Notes: generated by a model not told the origin, from the letters alone. Shown: positions 7,197 to 16,187, numbered from the stretch's first letter. The stretch: 52,599 bases of DNA from Oligoflexales bacterium (GCA_947468665.1 CANILH010000013.1:1-52599); one strand, 5' to 3'. Made by a program: numbers and translations.

Positions 7197-7883
7197 TCAC
7201 ATGTAAAGTCCGCCAAAATGCCTGATCCATGATGGATTAAGGTTCGCGAATATATAAACAGTCGCGTTACAGGCTCCATGAAAAGCCACGGCCGGCCAAA
7301 TACGCCCCCACCGCCTTACGATCATGTCACAGCATATCGCCAAAAGAAATGGCCCAATTGGTAAGCCAACCTTAAACGCGATAAGCCGATTCCACGTGGG
7401 GTTACTGTGCGCCATACTAAAAACCAAGGCCCCGAACCAAACTCCGGACCATGGCCCCGTAAATCTCGACACAAAGGGACTGATTGCGCCGCGGAAGACG
7501 ATTTCCTCAACAAGAGGAATAACCGTAAGCGTCGCAAGCGCGTAAATTACTTCCGAGGATCCGGTGGGAGCGTAAGATATTCCGTCCCGGGGCGTCCCCA
7601 TCGCCAAAAGCCAGGCACCTAAAAGAACCAACGGGGCCGCAAGCCACGGCATCAAGGGTCCGCCGCGAAGGGTTAGCGATGTCCGGATTGATTTCGTCGT
7701 CAGGTAGAGAAAAGCGGAAAGCGCCCCATGGGCGATCAGAACCCCTATCCATGGCGCAAGGTGAAGCCTCGCGTTGATAAAGGTATAAAACTCACCAAGT
7801 CCCACAGAAATAACCAAGGTCAAAGCAATGGCGCTGAAAAACCGCGAAGATCCCGAGTGAGATGGGGACATTTTACGCACCAA
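7197..7883 (-). CDS. CPBP-family intramembrane metalloprotease
   Basis: 228 residues with several hydrophobic helices and all three signatures of the CAAX-protease/bacteriocin-processing (CPBP/Abi) family: PLVEEIVFRG, FSMAHSNP and AFHGACNAT. These supply the paired glutamates, histidine and His/Asn that bind the catalytic metal. Family members cleave prenylated or peptide substrates inside the membrane, but most bacterial ones have no known substrate. The 5' end overlaps the cheV stop by 11 bases, so expression is tied to chemotaxis signalling genes. That partnership is unusual enough to note. Confidence 0.85.
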   Translation of the reverse strand: MVRKMSPSHSGSSRFFSAIALTLVISVGLGEFYTFINARLHLAPWIGVLIAHGALSAFLYLTTKSIRTSLTLRGGPLMPWLAAPLVLLGAWLLAMGTPRDGISYAPTGSSEVIYALATLTVIPLVEEIVFRGAISPFVSRFTGPWSGVWFGALVFSMAHSNPTWNRLIAFKVGLPIGPFLLAICCDMIVRRWGRIWPAVAFHGACNATVYIFANLNPSWIRHFGGLYM

Positions 7884-8928
7884 GACGCATAGGTGGCTTC
7901 CAGCCTATGATCTCGCTAAGTGCCTCCACGAGATTTTTGATGTCATTTTTGACAACATATCCGTTAGCTCCAAGAGCTATACCTGTGTCCTGAGTCGCCT
8001 TGCTTGATAATGATGAGTGAATAATTATCGGCAAATCCGTGAAATTCGCGTGTTCCCTTATTTTTTTTGTCAGAGTGAGGCCATCCATCAGAGGCATCTC
8101 AACATCCGTAATGACTGCGCCGAGCTTTGACTCAAGTCCAGGGGTCGTGGCGTATTTTTCAAGTATCTCCAGCGCCTCTTTTCCATTTGTGGCAGTGATG
8201 ACATTAAAGCCACTTCGCGTCAGCCCGATCTTCGTGTTTTTAAGAATAAATCCCGAATCATCGACGAGAAGAACCAGCGGACCGTCAGGGGTCGGATCAC
8301 CATCCCGGCTGCCGTGAGCCGCGGGCAATGGCGCTCCGCCAGTACGACTCATCATCTGTGCCGTCATAGCGGTGGCCATTGCCATCATGGCATCTTGATT
8401 GGGCATCTGAAAACCCTGGGATTGATTATTTCCTGGGTGTGACGCTGTGTAATCAATATCCGCGAGAATTTTTTCAAAATCCAAAATGAACAAAAACTCG
8501 TTATTCTCCACTAAGGTCATCGCCGTGATGTAGGTTTCGCTGTCGGCTACGGGGGGCATAACCTGGCTCCAGCTAATACGCCTGATACGATGCGTGGCGT
8601 CCACGATGAAGCCTGCACGCTTAACCCCAAACTCAGTGACAATAACCTTTTGCTCAGCTTTATTGCCTGTGCTGTCATCGCCTAGCATCGCGGCGAGATT
8701 AATTACCGGAATCGGGACGCCACGCAGCTCAAAAACCCCGGCCATTCCTTTGATACGACTGTTGAGCGGATTTATTTTCGGCATACGTACCACTTCGCGG
8801 ACTTTGACAACGTTGACACCATAAATGCCTTTGATTGTCTGGCCATTGACGTGGCGTTCAAGACTGAACTCGATCAGCTCAAACATATTGTCGGTGGCGT
8901 CCTGCATTGTTTTTGACAAGTCACTCAT
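7873..8928 (-). CDS. cheV: Chemotaxis coupling protein CheV (CheW-REC)
   Basis: 351 residues. The CheW-like domain (about 15-160, with FELIEFSLE, VFELRGVPIPVINL and AGFIVDATHRIRRISW) would link receptors to CheA. A methionine/alanine-rich linker (about 172-200) leads to a receiver domain: VDDSG acidic pair, phosphoacceptor Asp in ITDVEMP, HSSLSS switch residue region and VVKND lysine. CheV proteins tune receptor-kinase coupling through phosphorylation of the receiver. The start overlaps the stop of the upstream REC-PilZ gene by 4 bases (ATGA), indicating coupled translation. A complete domain set argues it is functional. No CheA or receptor gene lies in the window. Confidence 0.92.
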   Translation of the reverse strand: MSDLSKTMQDATDNMFELIEFSLERHVNGQTIKGIYGVNVVKVREVVRMPKINPLNSRIKGMAGVFELRGVPIPVINLAAMLGDDSTGNKAEQKVIVTEFGVKRAGFIVDATHRIRRISWSQVMPPVADSETYITAMTLVENNEFLFILDFEKILADIDYTASHPGNNQSQGFQMPNQDAMMAMATAMTAQMMSRTGGAPLPAAHGSRDGDPTPDGPLVLLVDDSGFILKNTKIGLTRSGFNVITATNGKEALEILEKYATTPGLESKLGAVITDVEMPLMDGLTLTKKIREHANFTDLPIIIHSSLSSKATQDTGIALGANGYVVKNDIKNLVEALSEIIGWKPPMRLGA

Positions 8929-9899
8929 GCGGAGAGTCCTTTCAGAAACACCTCGATCTGCCGACGCTGCGAATCCGGTATCTTCGCAAACTGCAGGCCG
9001 ACCGTACGCCCACCGTCGCTTAACCAGGCAACCGTCGCCTTTACTTTGTACTCCTGCAGCTTAGCCATGTTCTCGGCCGCCTTATGCTTCGCGGTCACTT
9101 CCGCCGCTTTAACCGTGGCCAACGCTCCTTTTCTGGCCTTCAGCTCCTCCTTTAGCCGGGACGCCTCTTTGGCTTTCTGCGCGGGCGTGAATTTTTTCGC
9201 AGACTTCGCGGCAGTCTTAGCGGGTGCACTTGAGGCAATGACGTTCGCCGTGACTTGAACTGTGGTGAGCAATGGCTTCAACGCCGAGATCGCTGTAGCG
9301 CCCTCAATCGCGCCGATAGGCACGCCCATTGTAATGATAAACTCCTCATCGCGCTTCATCTTGGCCGGATCCTTAAAGCCGACACACAGTCCGCCCATAC
9401 TTATATTAATCAATTCACCGTCAAATTTCGGCGCTCGTTTTCCCCGACCCTCGCCTTTGCCGACGAGAAGAGAAGGAAACGAAACATCAAATCTTTTTCC
9501 AAGTCTGTGACGATTCACGAGAAATTGCTCGATACGTGCCTCAAGGGCCTCATAGCGAACTGGCTTTGGTACCCAGCAACAAGCGTCATGATAATGAAAA
9601 AGCTCTTCTTGCACGGCATAATCGACAATTTTGTCAGGATAGGCCGTCATAAAAATTGGCCCCTTGTAGAACTTGCGAAGCTCCTTGATCAGCGTGACAC
9701 CGTCGGCGTCAGGCAAATTGAAATCAACAACGAGCGCATCAGGCGTCTCAGAGCCAACTTTCGAAAGGACATGGGCAAGACCATCTTTCGCGGTTAGCGA
9801 GAAGCTTACGAGCGTACCCGGTATCTTGTCCTTAAAAACCTCGCTACTCATCACAAGACTTGGTTTCGAGGGATCAATGATATGAACTGTAATCGCCAT
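8925..9899 (-). CDS. Receiver-PilZ protein with inserted Ala/Lys coiled coil
   Basis: 324 residues. The N-terminal receiver domain has its phosphoacceptor in DALVVDFNLPDADG, a MTAYPDK switch region and WVPKPV lysine; only part of the usual N-terminal acidic pair is visible (HIIDPSKP). The C-terminal half is PilZ-like: arginines in RHRLGKRFDV and the NISMGG motif, for c-di-GMP binding. About 60-80 Ala/Lys/Glu-rich residues (near 225-290) then interrupt the PilZ barrel before its last strands (YKVKATVAWLSDGGRTVGLQF). It is the first gene of an operon with cheV, so a chemotaxis or motility output of c-di-GMP is likely. Confidence 0.82.
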   Translation of the reverse strand: MAITVHIIDPSKPSLVMSSEVFKDKIPGTLVSFSLTAKDGLAHVLSKVGSETPDALVVDFNLPDADGVTLIKELRKFYKGPIFMTAYPDKIVDYAVQEELFHYHDACCWVPKPVRYEALEARIEQFLVNRHRLGKRFDVSFPSLLVGKGEGRGKRAPKFDGELINISMGGLCVGFKDPAKMKRDEEFIITMGVPIGAIEGATAISALKPLLTTVQVTANVIASSAPAKTAAKSAKKFTPAQKAKEASRLKEELKARKGALATVKAAEVTAKHKAAENMAKLQEYKVKATVAWLSDGGRTVGLQFAKIPDSQRRQIEVFLKGLSA

Positions 9900-9964
9900 G
9901 ACGGGTACTCCTCTTAAAGCTGTCCAGACCGATACGCGGCCAAAAAGCGTATTTCACTGCCTCA

Positions 9965-9973
9965 ATTATACCA
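9965..9973 (-). promoter_or_regulatory. Extended -10 promoter of the REC-PilZ/cheV operon
   Basis: On the minus strand this reads TGGTATAAT, a consensus TATAAT with the TGn extension, about 65 bases before the ATG at 9899. No good -35 is present at 17 bases, consistent with an extended -10 promoter. Confidence 0.5.
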
Positions 9974-10102
9974 GCCTTAACCACTGTTTCCGTAACCAGC
10001 AAAATCTGCCCTGTATGCCAATTCCCAAAGTTTCCTGAGGTGGCTAAAGAAATTTACGCAACGTCCGAACACTCAGGTGGAAACATTTTCATACGGGTGA
10101 GT

Positions 10103-11245
10103 ATGTGGTTTAATAACCTCAAGCAGCTGATACGCTTAGGTGGATTGCCGGTAATTTCGGTGATGACCCTGATACCACTATGCCCCACAACCGCCTTTTC
10201 CACGACTCCGCCCGCGATGAAAACGGCGCCGGGATACCAATATGACCTGAATAATTTCAAATCAGACCTGACTCTTCCACTTATCGTCAGAGACCACACT
10301 GTCGCATTAACTCCGAAAAATATGGAGACCAGACTTAAAAAATACCGCTCCGACATCCGCGTTGAGCCTTTACAATTAACAGTCGACGGGCATGAGGACA
10401 AAATCATGAGCCTCGCGTCGAGCGTTGCGCGTTCGGATCAAAAGCTCGCGTTCGCGAATTTTCTGAAAATAAACTTCACACACGGCGAGGAAATCCCAGG
10501 TACAGATCTTCGCCTGGTCACCATAGACGAGAAGGCTTTTGATATGGTTAACCCGGAGGCCTTTTCATCATTGTTCGGTAAGTCTCACCATGAGATCTTA
10601 GTAAATACCGCTGTGCTGGATAAAAACCCGGCCGCGCGAGAGCGGTTTCTCAGTCAGCTGACCCCATTTCTACGCGCAGCTGAAATAATTAACATCAAGC
10701 GAAAAATATTAAACAAATCCCCTTTGAGTATGGATAAAGATCTGATGCCTCAATTCGCCCGCCAAAGAGTGGGACTACACACAATATACAAAGGCCCAAA
10801 TTGCTTTCATGCGGCCCTCTCCTTCCAGAGTCCGCTGATCGCCTCAAGCAATCTCATCAACGTCCGGCAGGAGCCCGGGTATCACCACGATATGATTAAC
10901 TTCGATGAGCTCTGGAGAATACTCCAGCTCGCATTCTACGAGGTTGATCCCAGCAAAAGTCAGATGCAATACGGTGACATGATTGTTTTTTTTGAGACAA
11001 AGGGAGCCGATGACCCACTCATCGACTTCAAAAACTTACGCCACGCCGCAACCTACCTGACCGGTGGATACGTATTTGCAAAGGGGTCGAAAAGCGCAAA
11101 TAGCGCCTATCTTGTCAGAACCTTGGGTGAGGAGTGGGAAACCTGGACAAAATATACCGACAAACTGGGAGCAAAAGTCTATCGCCGCAATCTTAAAAAT
11201 GTTAGTAACCCGCTGCCAGCGGACCCAGTTGACTGGGTCTACTGA
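10103..11245 (+). CDS. Exported protein with NlpC/P60-like cysteine peptidase signature
   Basis: About 380 residues; not assigned to a named family. From the ATG at 10103 the protein starts with a signal-peptide-like segment (basic start, then GLPVISVMTLIPLCPTTAFS). The frame is open further upstream to a GTG at 10040, but that would bury the signal. The C-terminal third has an order seen in papain-like NlpC/P60 hydrolases: PNCFHAAL (candidate nucleophile Cys), YGDMIVFF, then RHAATYLTGGYVFAKGS (candidate His followed by a glycine-rich strand). The N-terminal 200 residues are unknown. I infer a periplasmic peptidase or amidase, possibly acting on cell wall. It stands alone, ending 34 bases before the rRNA methyltransferase gene. 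Confidence 0.65.
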   Translation: MWFNNLKQLIRLGGLPVISVMTLIPLCPTTAFSTTPPAMKTAPGYQYDLNNFKSDLTLPLIVRDHTVALTPKNMETRLKKYRSDIRVEPLQLTVDGHEDKIMSLASSVARSDQKLAFANFLKINFTHGEEIPGTDLRLVTIDEKAFDMVNPEAFSSLFGKSHHEILVNTAVLDKNPAARERFLSQLTPFLRAAEIINIKRKILNKSPLSMDKDLMPQFARQRVGLHTIYKGPNCFHAALSFQSPLIASSNLINVRQEPGYHHDMINFDELWRILQLAFYEVDPSKSQMQYGDMIVFFETKGADDPLIDFKNLRHAATYLTGGYVFAKGSKSANSAYLVRTLGEEWETWTKYTDKLGAKVYRRNLKNVSNPLPADPVDWVY

Positions 11246-11279
11246 ATCTTTGACATGAACTATAGGGTAGGTAATCGCC

Positions 11280-12704
11280 ATGAATTCACGCGGCAATAAT
11301 CGTCGTCCAACGTCAACGAGTAATGGATCACGTACCCCTGTAGGTCAGTCATCCTCGACAAAACCCCCGTTTAATAAGTCACCGAAACACTCAAGTGCCG
11401 CGCCTTCCAATGCTGGAAGCCCTAAAATCATGCGTAGGGCTGGCTTTGCCGGTAAACTTCACCGGGGGCACGTGATTGACGCGGCAACGGATAATGGCAC
11501 TACCTGCGCGGTGAAGGCGCAGTGTGGCTCTTGCGTATACGTCAATACGAATTACGGCGAGTCGCTTCGCAAAAAATTTGACCAAGGATTGAATTTTTTA
11601 AGAGAGTCCGGCGTTACCGCGTCCGCGCAGATTCTTGACCCCATCCCAAGCCCAACACCACTTGGATATCGCTCATACTTCAAGCTGGCCGTTCGTCCCG
11701 CGACTGCCTCGCAAAAATCCGCCGCCGAGCGTGAGGGAATGACCCGCAGATTCGCCATAGGACTCTTCGAGCCAGGAACTCACAAAATTGGCGTCGAAAT
11801 GACCGGATGCCCGGTACACACCCGGCCGCTGACAAATCTTTTGAAAAGTCTTGAGGCGGAACTCGAGAACACTCCAATCGAACCCTGGAACGAGTCGACA
11901 GGAGACGGTAACCTTCGTTATGTGGCGGCCCGGGCCGCGCATTTAACCAGTGAACTGATGCTGACGTTTGTCGTAACAAAGCCCCAAAAAAACGAATTAG
12001 TAAAGCTGGTCAACCGCCTCAGGCGCATGGGCCACAAAATCAATAGTGCTTATATGAACATAAACACATCCAGCGGTAACAATATATTTGGCGAGGATCT
12101 GGTCCTGCTGGCCGGTTCTGCGGCCCTACGTGAGCGGGTCTGTGATCTTGATATAGAGATCAGTCCGCTCGCCTTTTTTCAGGTCAACCCCTGGCAGGCA
12201 GGAAACCTTTACCGCCGGGTAGAAATGCACGCCGGTCAGGGAGGCGCGGAAGATACAGCATGGGATCTTTACACGGGTACAGGGCAAATGGCATTGATGC
12301 TGGCGCGGGCAGGTTATCACTGTCTGGGGATTGAGGAAATCTCGGCGGCCACGGTTGACGCGACCCGCAATGCCCAGCGTAACAATCTCACCGCACGAGC
12401 ATCTTTTATTGCCGCGCGTGTTGAAGATAGCGAGACGCTATTGCCGGAATGGGCAAAAAAGCCCAAAGTCATCGTCGTTAATCCGTCACGCCGCGGTCTC
12501 CACGAAAGTGCCCGCGATCATCTGTCCCATGTCCTTCGTGCCGATGAAAAGGTCAAGTTTATCTACGTCTCCTGCGACGTCGAGACCCTGGCCCGGGATC
12601 TTAAAGCCCTGACCGCCTCCGGGCATCGCGTCCGGCAGATTGAGGCATTTGATATGTTTGCCCAGACCGACAAGCTTGAGTGGCTGGCAGTTTTGACCAA
12701 ATAA
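11280..12704 (+). CDS. RlmD/RlmC-type 23S rRNA (uracil-C5)-methyltransferase
   Basis: 474 residues of the TrmA/RlmC/RlmD family. After a Ser/Pro/Asn-rich, basic extension (about 1-55), the [4Fe-4S] ligands appear as C-x5-C-x2-C (CAVKAQCGSC) with the fourth cysteine in MTGCPVH. The SAM domain has DLYTGTGQMALMLA. The family motif VNPSRRGL, the nucleophile Cys in YVSCDVETLARDL and the C-terminal base region DMFAQTDKLEWLAVL follow. These enzymes methylate U1939 or U747 of 23S rRNA. The cysteine spacing fits RlmD, but the target site is not certain. The N-terminal extension is longer than usual and replaces a TRAM domain. Confidence 0.85.
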   Translation: MNSRGNNRRPTSTSNGSRTPVGQSSSTKPPFNKSPKHSSAAPSNAGSPKIMRRAGFAGKLHRGHVIDAATDNGTTCAVKAQCGSCVYVNTNYGESLRKKFDQGLNFLRESGVTASAQILDPIPSPTPLGYRSYFKLAVRPATASQKSAAEREGMTRRFAIGLFEPGTHKIGVEMTGCPVHTRPLTNLLKSLEAELENTPIEPWNESTGDGNLRYVAARAAHLTSELMLTFVVTKPQKNELVKLVNRLRRMGHKINSAYMNINTSSGNNIFGEDLVLLAGSAALRERVCDLDIEISPLAFFQVNPWQAGNLYRRVEMHAGQGGAEDTAWDLYTGTGQMALMLARAGYHCLGIEEISAATVDATRNAQRNNLTARASFIAARVEDSETLLPEWAKKPKVIVVNPSRRGLHESARDHLSHVLRADEKVKFIYVSCDVETLARDLKALTASGHRVRQIEAFDMFAQTDKLEWLAVLTK

Positions 12705-12801
12705 CGCCCCCCGTGTTAAGGTACTACCTCGTCTCAATAAATGGTGCTAGACTGGCTTTTTTCAATCAAACTCTCTGGCAAAGACGCGTGGAGTTCTTAA
12801 A

Positions 12802-13662
12802 ATGGCTGGTCACTTGGAAGACGGAATCATCGCTCCTGAGGGAGCGATGGTCACATATGGTTCCTACCTTAAAGTAAAAGAATTACTGGATCTGCAAAAA
12901 CCGCTGTCCAGCCCTTCGGAGCATGATGAAATGCTTTTCATCATAATCCATCAATCCTATGAGCTATGGTTTAAGCAAATTCTCCACGAGCTGGACCTTG
13001 CCGAGAAAGACCTGGACTCCAACAATCCTTTTGGCGCCCTGAAAACCCTCAAGCGCATCACAACGATTCAAAATATTCTGACACACCAGGTCAGCATTCT
13101 TGAGACCATGACTCCAAATGATTTTAATCTATTCAGGTCACGGTTAAATCCTGCCTCCGGATTTCAAAGCCACCAATTTCGGGCCCTTGAATTCCGAATG
13201 GGACTGAAAGATCAGGCGTACCTGAAGTTTTACAAAACAGCGCCCGAATCCCTGAAAGCGATAGAGTCTGCGATGGCAAAACCGTCATTCACTGATCACC
13301 TGATGGGATACCTTGCCCGCCGTGGTTACAAAGTGCCTCAGGAGATCCTCTCCCGCGACGTTACCAAAGAATGGGTTCCGTCATTAGACATCGAGAGCCT
13401 TTATTTGTCTGTTTACGAAAATCACGCGAAACACCAAGACACCTACATCATGCTTGAAGCGCTTTGTGATCTCGACCAGCAATTTTCGCTCTGGCGCTAC
13501 CGTCATGTCGCGATGGTTGAACGCATGATCGGATCCCGAGTTGGCACCGGTGGCTCAAGCGGCGTAAAATACTTATCCTCGACACTGTCTAAGCGTTTTT
13601 TTCCAGAGCTATGGAGCCTTAGGGGCCGCCTCGGATCTGCCGCGGCATATGGCCAATCGTGA
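12802..13662 (+). CDS. kynA: Tryptophan 2,3-dioxygenase
   Basis: A haem dioxygenase that opens the indole ring of L-tryptophan to N-formylkynurenine. 286 residues, typical of bacterial TDO. The distal-pocket segment IHQSYELWFKQILHELD is at about 50-66, and the proximal haem histidine is in RYRHVAMVERMIGSR. The substrate carboxylate/ammonium loop is GTGGSSGVKYL, and RFFPELW lies near the end. The ATG follows GTGGAG. No kynureninase or formamidase gene lies nearby, so the rest of the pathway, if present, is elsewhere. The dapC start comes 27 bases after its stop. Confidence 0.93.
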   Translation: MAGHLEDGIIAPEGAMVTYGSYLKVKELLDLQKPLSSPSEHDEMLFIIIHQSYELWFKQILHELDLAEKDLDSNNPFGALKTLKRITTIQNILTHQVSILETMTPNDFNLFRSRLNPASGFQSHQFRALEFRMGLKDQAYLKFYKTAPESLKAIESAMAKPSFTDHLMGYLARRGYKVPQEILSRDVTKEWVPSLDIESLYLSVYENHAKHQDTYIMLEALCDLDQQFSLWRYRHVAMVERMIGSRVGTGGSSGVKYLSSTLSKRFFPELWSLRGRLGSAAAYGQS

Positions 13663-13689
13663 TTGAAAATAACTAAGGAGTCATCTGCC

Positions 13690-14892
13690 ATGGAATTGGT
13701 AAATAGCGTGACAAAGGGCATGAGGCCCTATCCGATGGAAGAACTTGCGCGCATCAAGGCTGAATTGGTAAAAGCCGGTAAGCCTGTTTATGATTTCGGC
13801 ACCGGTGACCCAAAAATCCCGACATGGCCTCCTATTCGCGACGCGATCCTTAAGGCAATCCCTTTGACCAGTCAGTACCCAAGCGTTAAGGGATCTGACG
13901 CTCTTCGCGAGGCTCAATGGACTTATCTCACCAAAAGATTTGGCATCCAAAAAATTCCCGAAATCGGCCTGATTCCGGCTCAGGGAACTAAAGAAGCGAT
14001 TTTCAATATCGGTCTATGCCTCATTGGCCGGGAAGGCAAAAAACACCTTGTTTATCCGGATCCGGGCTACCCAGTCTACCGCGCGTCGGCGCTGTACGCG
14101 GGGGGAATCCCTTATCCTGTAAGACTCACCTCTGAGACAAATATGCGAATTGAGCCATGGAAGCTCCCTGCCGATATCCAAAAATCCACAGCCGCCATCT
14201 GGATAAATCACCCGCACAACCCAACAGGCGCCAACGCGACTTATGATTACTGGCAGGAGCTTATCACCTGGTGCCATAAGACCGACACCATACTTCTTTC
14301 CGATGACTGCTATGTGGATATTTATAATTCTGATATCGATCAGAATATTATTTCTGACCCGAAAAAGGACACACGTCCACTCACGCCACTTCAATTCTCA
14401 TCAGACCGCGTCCTTACATTTATGAGTCTGTCAAAACGATCAGGCCTCACCGGTTACCGCAGTGGCATGATCGCGGGGGATGCCCGCATCGTAAATTCCA
14501 TTTTGCAGGCACGCGCGAATTTTGGGGTCGGTTCCCCTGATTTCATACAGGCCGGAGCGGCTGTCGCGTGGGCAGATGAGAATCACGTTGCCGAGCGCAG
14601 GAAAATTTTCACTCACCGGCTCAATCTCGCGGCACCCCACTTGCGAAAACTCGGACTTTTGGACGGCATGCCAGACGCGGCGTTTTACCTCTGGTGCAAA
14701 GTTCCAAAGTCTTTCCAGGGCCAAGACGTTAAGTTTATTTTGGCACTTGCGGAAGAGGGCATGATCACAAGCCCGAGTTCGTGGCTTAGCGAGGGGATGA
14801 CAGGATATTTCAGGCTCGCTATGGTGCCCGACGACAAATCCACCGAAGAAGCTATGAACATATTGACCCGTTTTGTTGAGAAACACGCTTAA
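13690..14892 (+). CDS. dapC: N-succinyldiaminopimelate aminotransferase (class I/II)
   Basis: A PLP enzyme of 400 residues. The PLP lysine lies in SLSKRSGLTGYRSG. NHPHNPTGA and the DDCYVDIY aspartate/tyrosine that contact PLP are present. The N-terminus (MRPYPMEELARIK...GTGDPK, YPSVKGSDALREA) matches the DapC branch. It is followed at once by dapD, the preceding enzyme of the succinylase lysine/DAP pathway, which supports this name over generic aminotransferase. The ATG at 13690 is chosen because TAAGGAG sits 9 bases upstream; the frame extends to a TTG at 13663 with no ribosome site. Confidence 0.88.
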   Translation: MELVNSVTKGMRPYPMEELARIKAELVKAGKPVYDFGTGDPKIPTWPPIRDAILKAIPLTSQYPSVKGSDALREAQWTYLTKRFGIQKIPEIGLIPAQGTKEAIFNIGLCLIGREGKKHLVYPDPGYPVYRASALYAGGIPYPVRLTSETNMRIEPWKLPADIQKSTAAIWINHPHNPTGANATYDYWQELITWCHKTDTILLSDDCYVDIYNSDIDQNIISDPKKDTRPLTPLQFSSDRVLTFMSLSKRSGLTGYRSGMIAGDARIVNSILQARANFGVGSPDFIQAGAAVAWADENHVAERRKIFTHRLNLAAPHLRKLGLLDGMPDAAFYLWCKVPKSFQGQDVKFILALAEEGMITSPSSWLSEGMTGYFRLAMVPDDKSTEEAMNILTRFVEKHA

Positions 14893-14915
14893 ATCAATTA
14901 CCAGGACTGATTCCC

Positions 14916-15755
14916 ATGCACGACATTAAAACTCTCCAGACGCAAATTGAGTCTATTCAATCAAAACTCGATTCCGGCGTCACAGCTGCAGCCCATGACG
15001 GGCGCTCAAGTATTGAGGCTGTCGTGAAAGCCCTTGATACCGGCAAAATCCGCGTTGCCCAGAAATCTGGGAATGACTGGATCACGAACATCTGGGTCAA
15101 GCAGGCCATCATGATGTATTTCAGAATCATGGAAATGGAAGAGATGGAAGTCGGCCCGTTTGTGTACCGCGATAAAATCCCGCTTAAGAGGAACTATAAG
15201 GAGCTTAACGTAAGGGTTGTACCTCCGGCCGTGGCCCGTTACGGCTGCTTTCTTGAGGCAGGCGTGATCATGATGCCGTCTTACGTTAATATCGGCGCAT
15301 GGGTTGGCGCGGGAACAATGGTGGACACATGGGCCACCGTCGGAAGCTGCGCACAAATCGGCGCTGGCGTTCATTTATCCGGCGGTGTCGGCATTGGTGG
15401 AGTTTTGGAGCCAGCTCAGGCATCACCGGTCATTGTAGAAGACGGCGCCTTTATCGGATCACGAGCGATTGTTGTCGAAGGAGTCCGTGTCGGAAAAGAA
15501 GCTGTACTTGGCGCAAATGTCACACTAACCGCGTCAACACCAATTATTGATCTTCGCGACTCGAACCGCGTGATCACCAAAGGAGTGGTACCGGAACGCT
15601 GTGTGGTGGTACCTGGCACCATGGAAAAAGACGCGCCGAGGGGTGGCGGTAAAATCCACACTCAGTGCGCTTATATTATCGGGGAAAGAAAACCATCCAC
15701 CGACCTCAAGACATCTCTTAACGCCGCGCTCCGCGACTTTGGAGTGTCCGTTTAA
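14916..15755 (+). CDS. dapD: Tetrahydrodipicolinate N-succinyltransferase
   Basis: This enzyme transfers succinyl from succinyl-CoA to tetrahydrodipicolinate, committing to the succinylase branch of DAP/lysine synthesis for cell wall and protein. 279 residues, family-typical. It has an N-terminal helical domain, then a left-handed parallel beta-helix of hexapeptide repeats (VNIGAWVGAGTMVDTWATVG, GAFIGSRAIVVEGVRVGK) with the usual loop GGVGIGGVLEPAQA. It lies 23 bases after dapC. Its stop shares one base with the ferredoxin ATG (TAATG). Confidence 0.95.
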   Translation: MHDIKTLQTQIESIQSKLDSGVTAAAHDGRSSIEAVVKALDTGKIRVAQKSGNDWITNIWVKQAIMMYFRIMEMEEMEVGPFVYRDKIPLKRNYKELNVRVVPPAVARYGCFLEAGVIMMPSYVNIGAWVGAGTMVDTWATVGSCAQIGAGVHLSGGVGIGGVLEPAQASPVIVEDGAFIGSRAIVVEGVRVGKEAVLGANVTLTASTPIIDLRDSNRVITKGVVPERCVVVPGTMEKDAPRGGGKIHTQCAYIIGERKPSTDLKTSLNAALRDFGVSV

Positions 15756-16090
15756 TGTCAAAAATCACGTTTTTACCTGGGCAGCAAACCGCGGAAGCGC
15801 TACCTGACCAGAAGATTCTCGTTACCGCGCGCAAGAACAAAATCGAGATTCGCTTCGGGTGCGCCTCCTGTCGCTGCGGCACATGCGGAGTTAAAGTTTC
15901 AGATCCTACGGCGTTTGCTCCCATGAAGCCGGATGAAGAAACCCTTTTAGCCCGCATGAAACTTCCGACGTCTGGGATCGTCAGACTTGCATGCCAGGCC
16001 CGGGCCACCGGAGCTGTGGATACATCTGTGGATATATCGTTTCAAGACACATACTCACCCGATGATGGGGATGAGGATGGCTCTTTATAG
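15755..16090 (+). CDS. Plant-type [2Fe-2S] ferredoxin
   Basis: 111 residues with the C-x4-C-x2-C cluster loop (GCASCRCGTCG) and the fourth ligand near the end of the fold (RLACQAR). It has an extra cysteine inside the loop and an acidic C-terminal tail (PDDGDEDG). It carries electrons for an unidentified partner. Translation is coupled to dapD by the one-base stop/start overlap, although no lysine-pathway enzyme needs it. The tryptophan dioxygenase upstream is a possible consumer only by proximity. Confidence 0.87.
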   Translation: MSKITFLPGQQTAEALPDQKILVTARKNKIEIRFGCASCRCGTCGVKVSDPTAFAPMKPDEETLLARMKLPTSGIVRLACQARATGAVDTSVDISFQDTYSPDDGDEDGSL

Positions 16091-16108
16091 AGCCAATTAT
16101 CCCTTTAT
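16079..16108 (+). terminator. Terminator at the end of the dapC-dapD-ferredoxin run
   Basis: GGCTCT (16079-16084) pairs with AGAGCC (16089-16094) around TTAT, overlapping the ferredoxin stop codon. AATTATCCCTTTATTTT follows, an interrupted U-rich tail. Moderate strength. Confidence 0.5.
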
Positions 16109-16187
16109 TTTCAGTAATTTACATTGGAACGGTTAATATTTCCGGCAAAAATCCGATCAGTTCGCTGTAATTGGAGGATATACGCCT

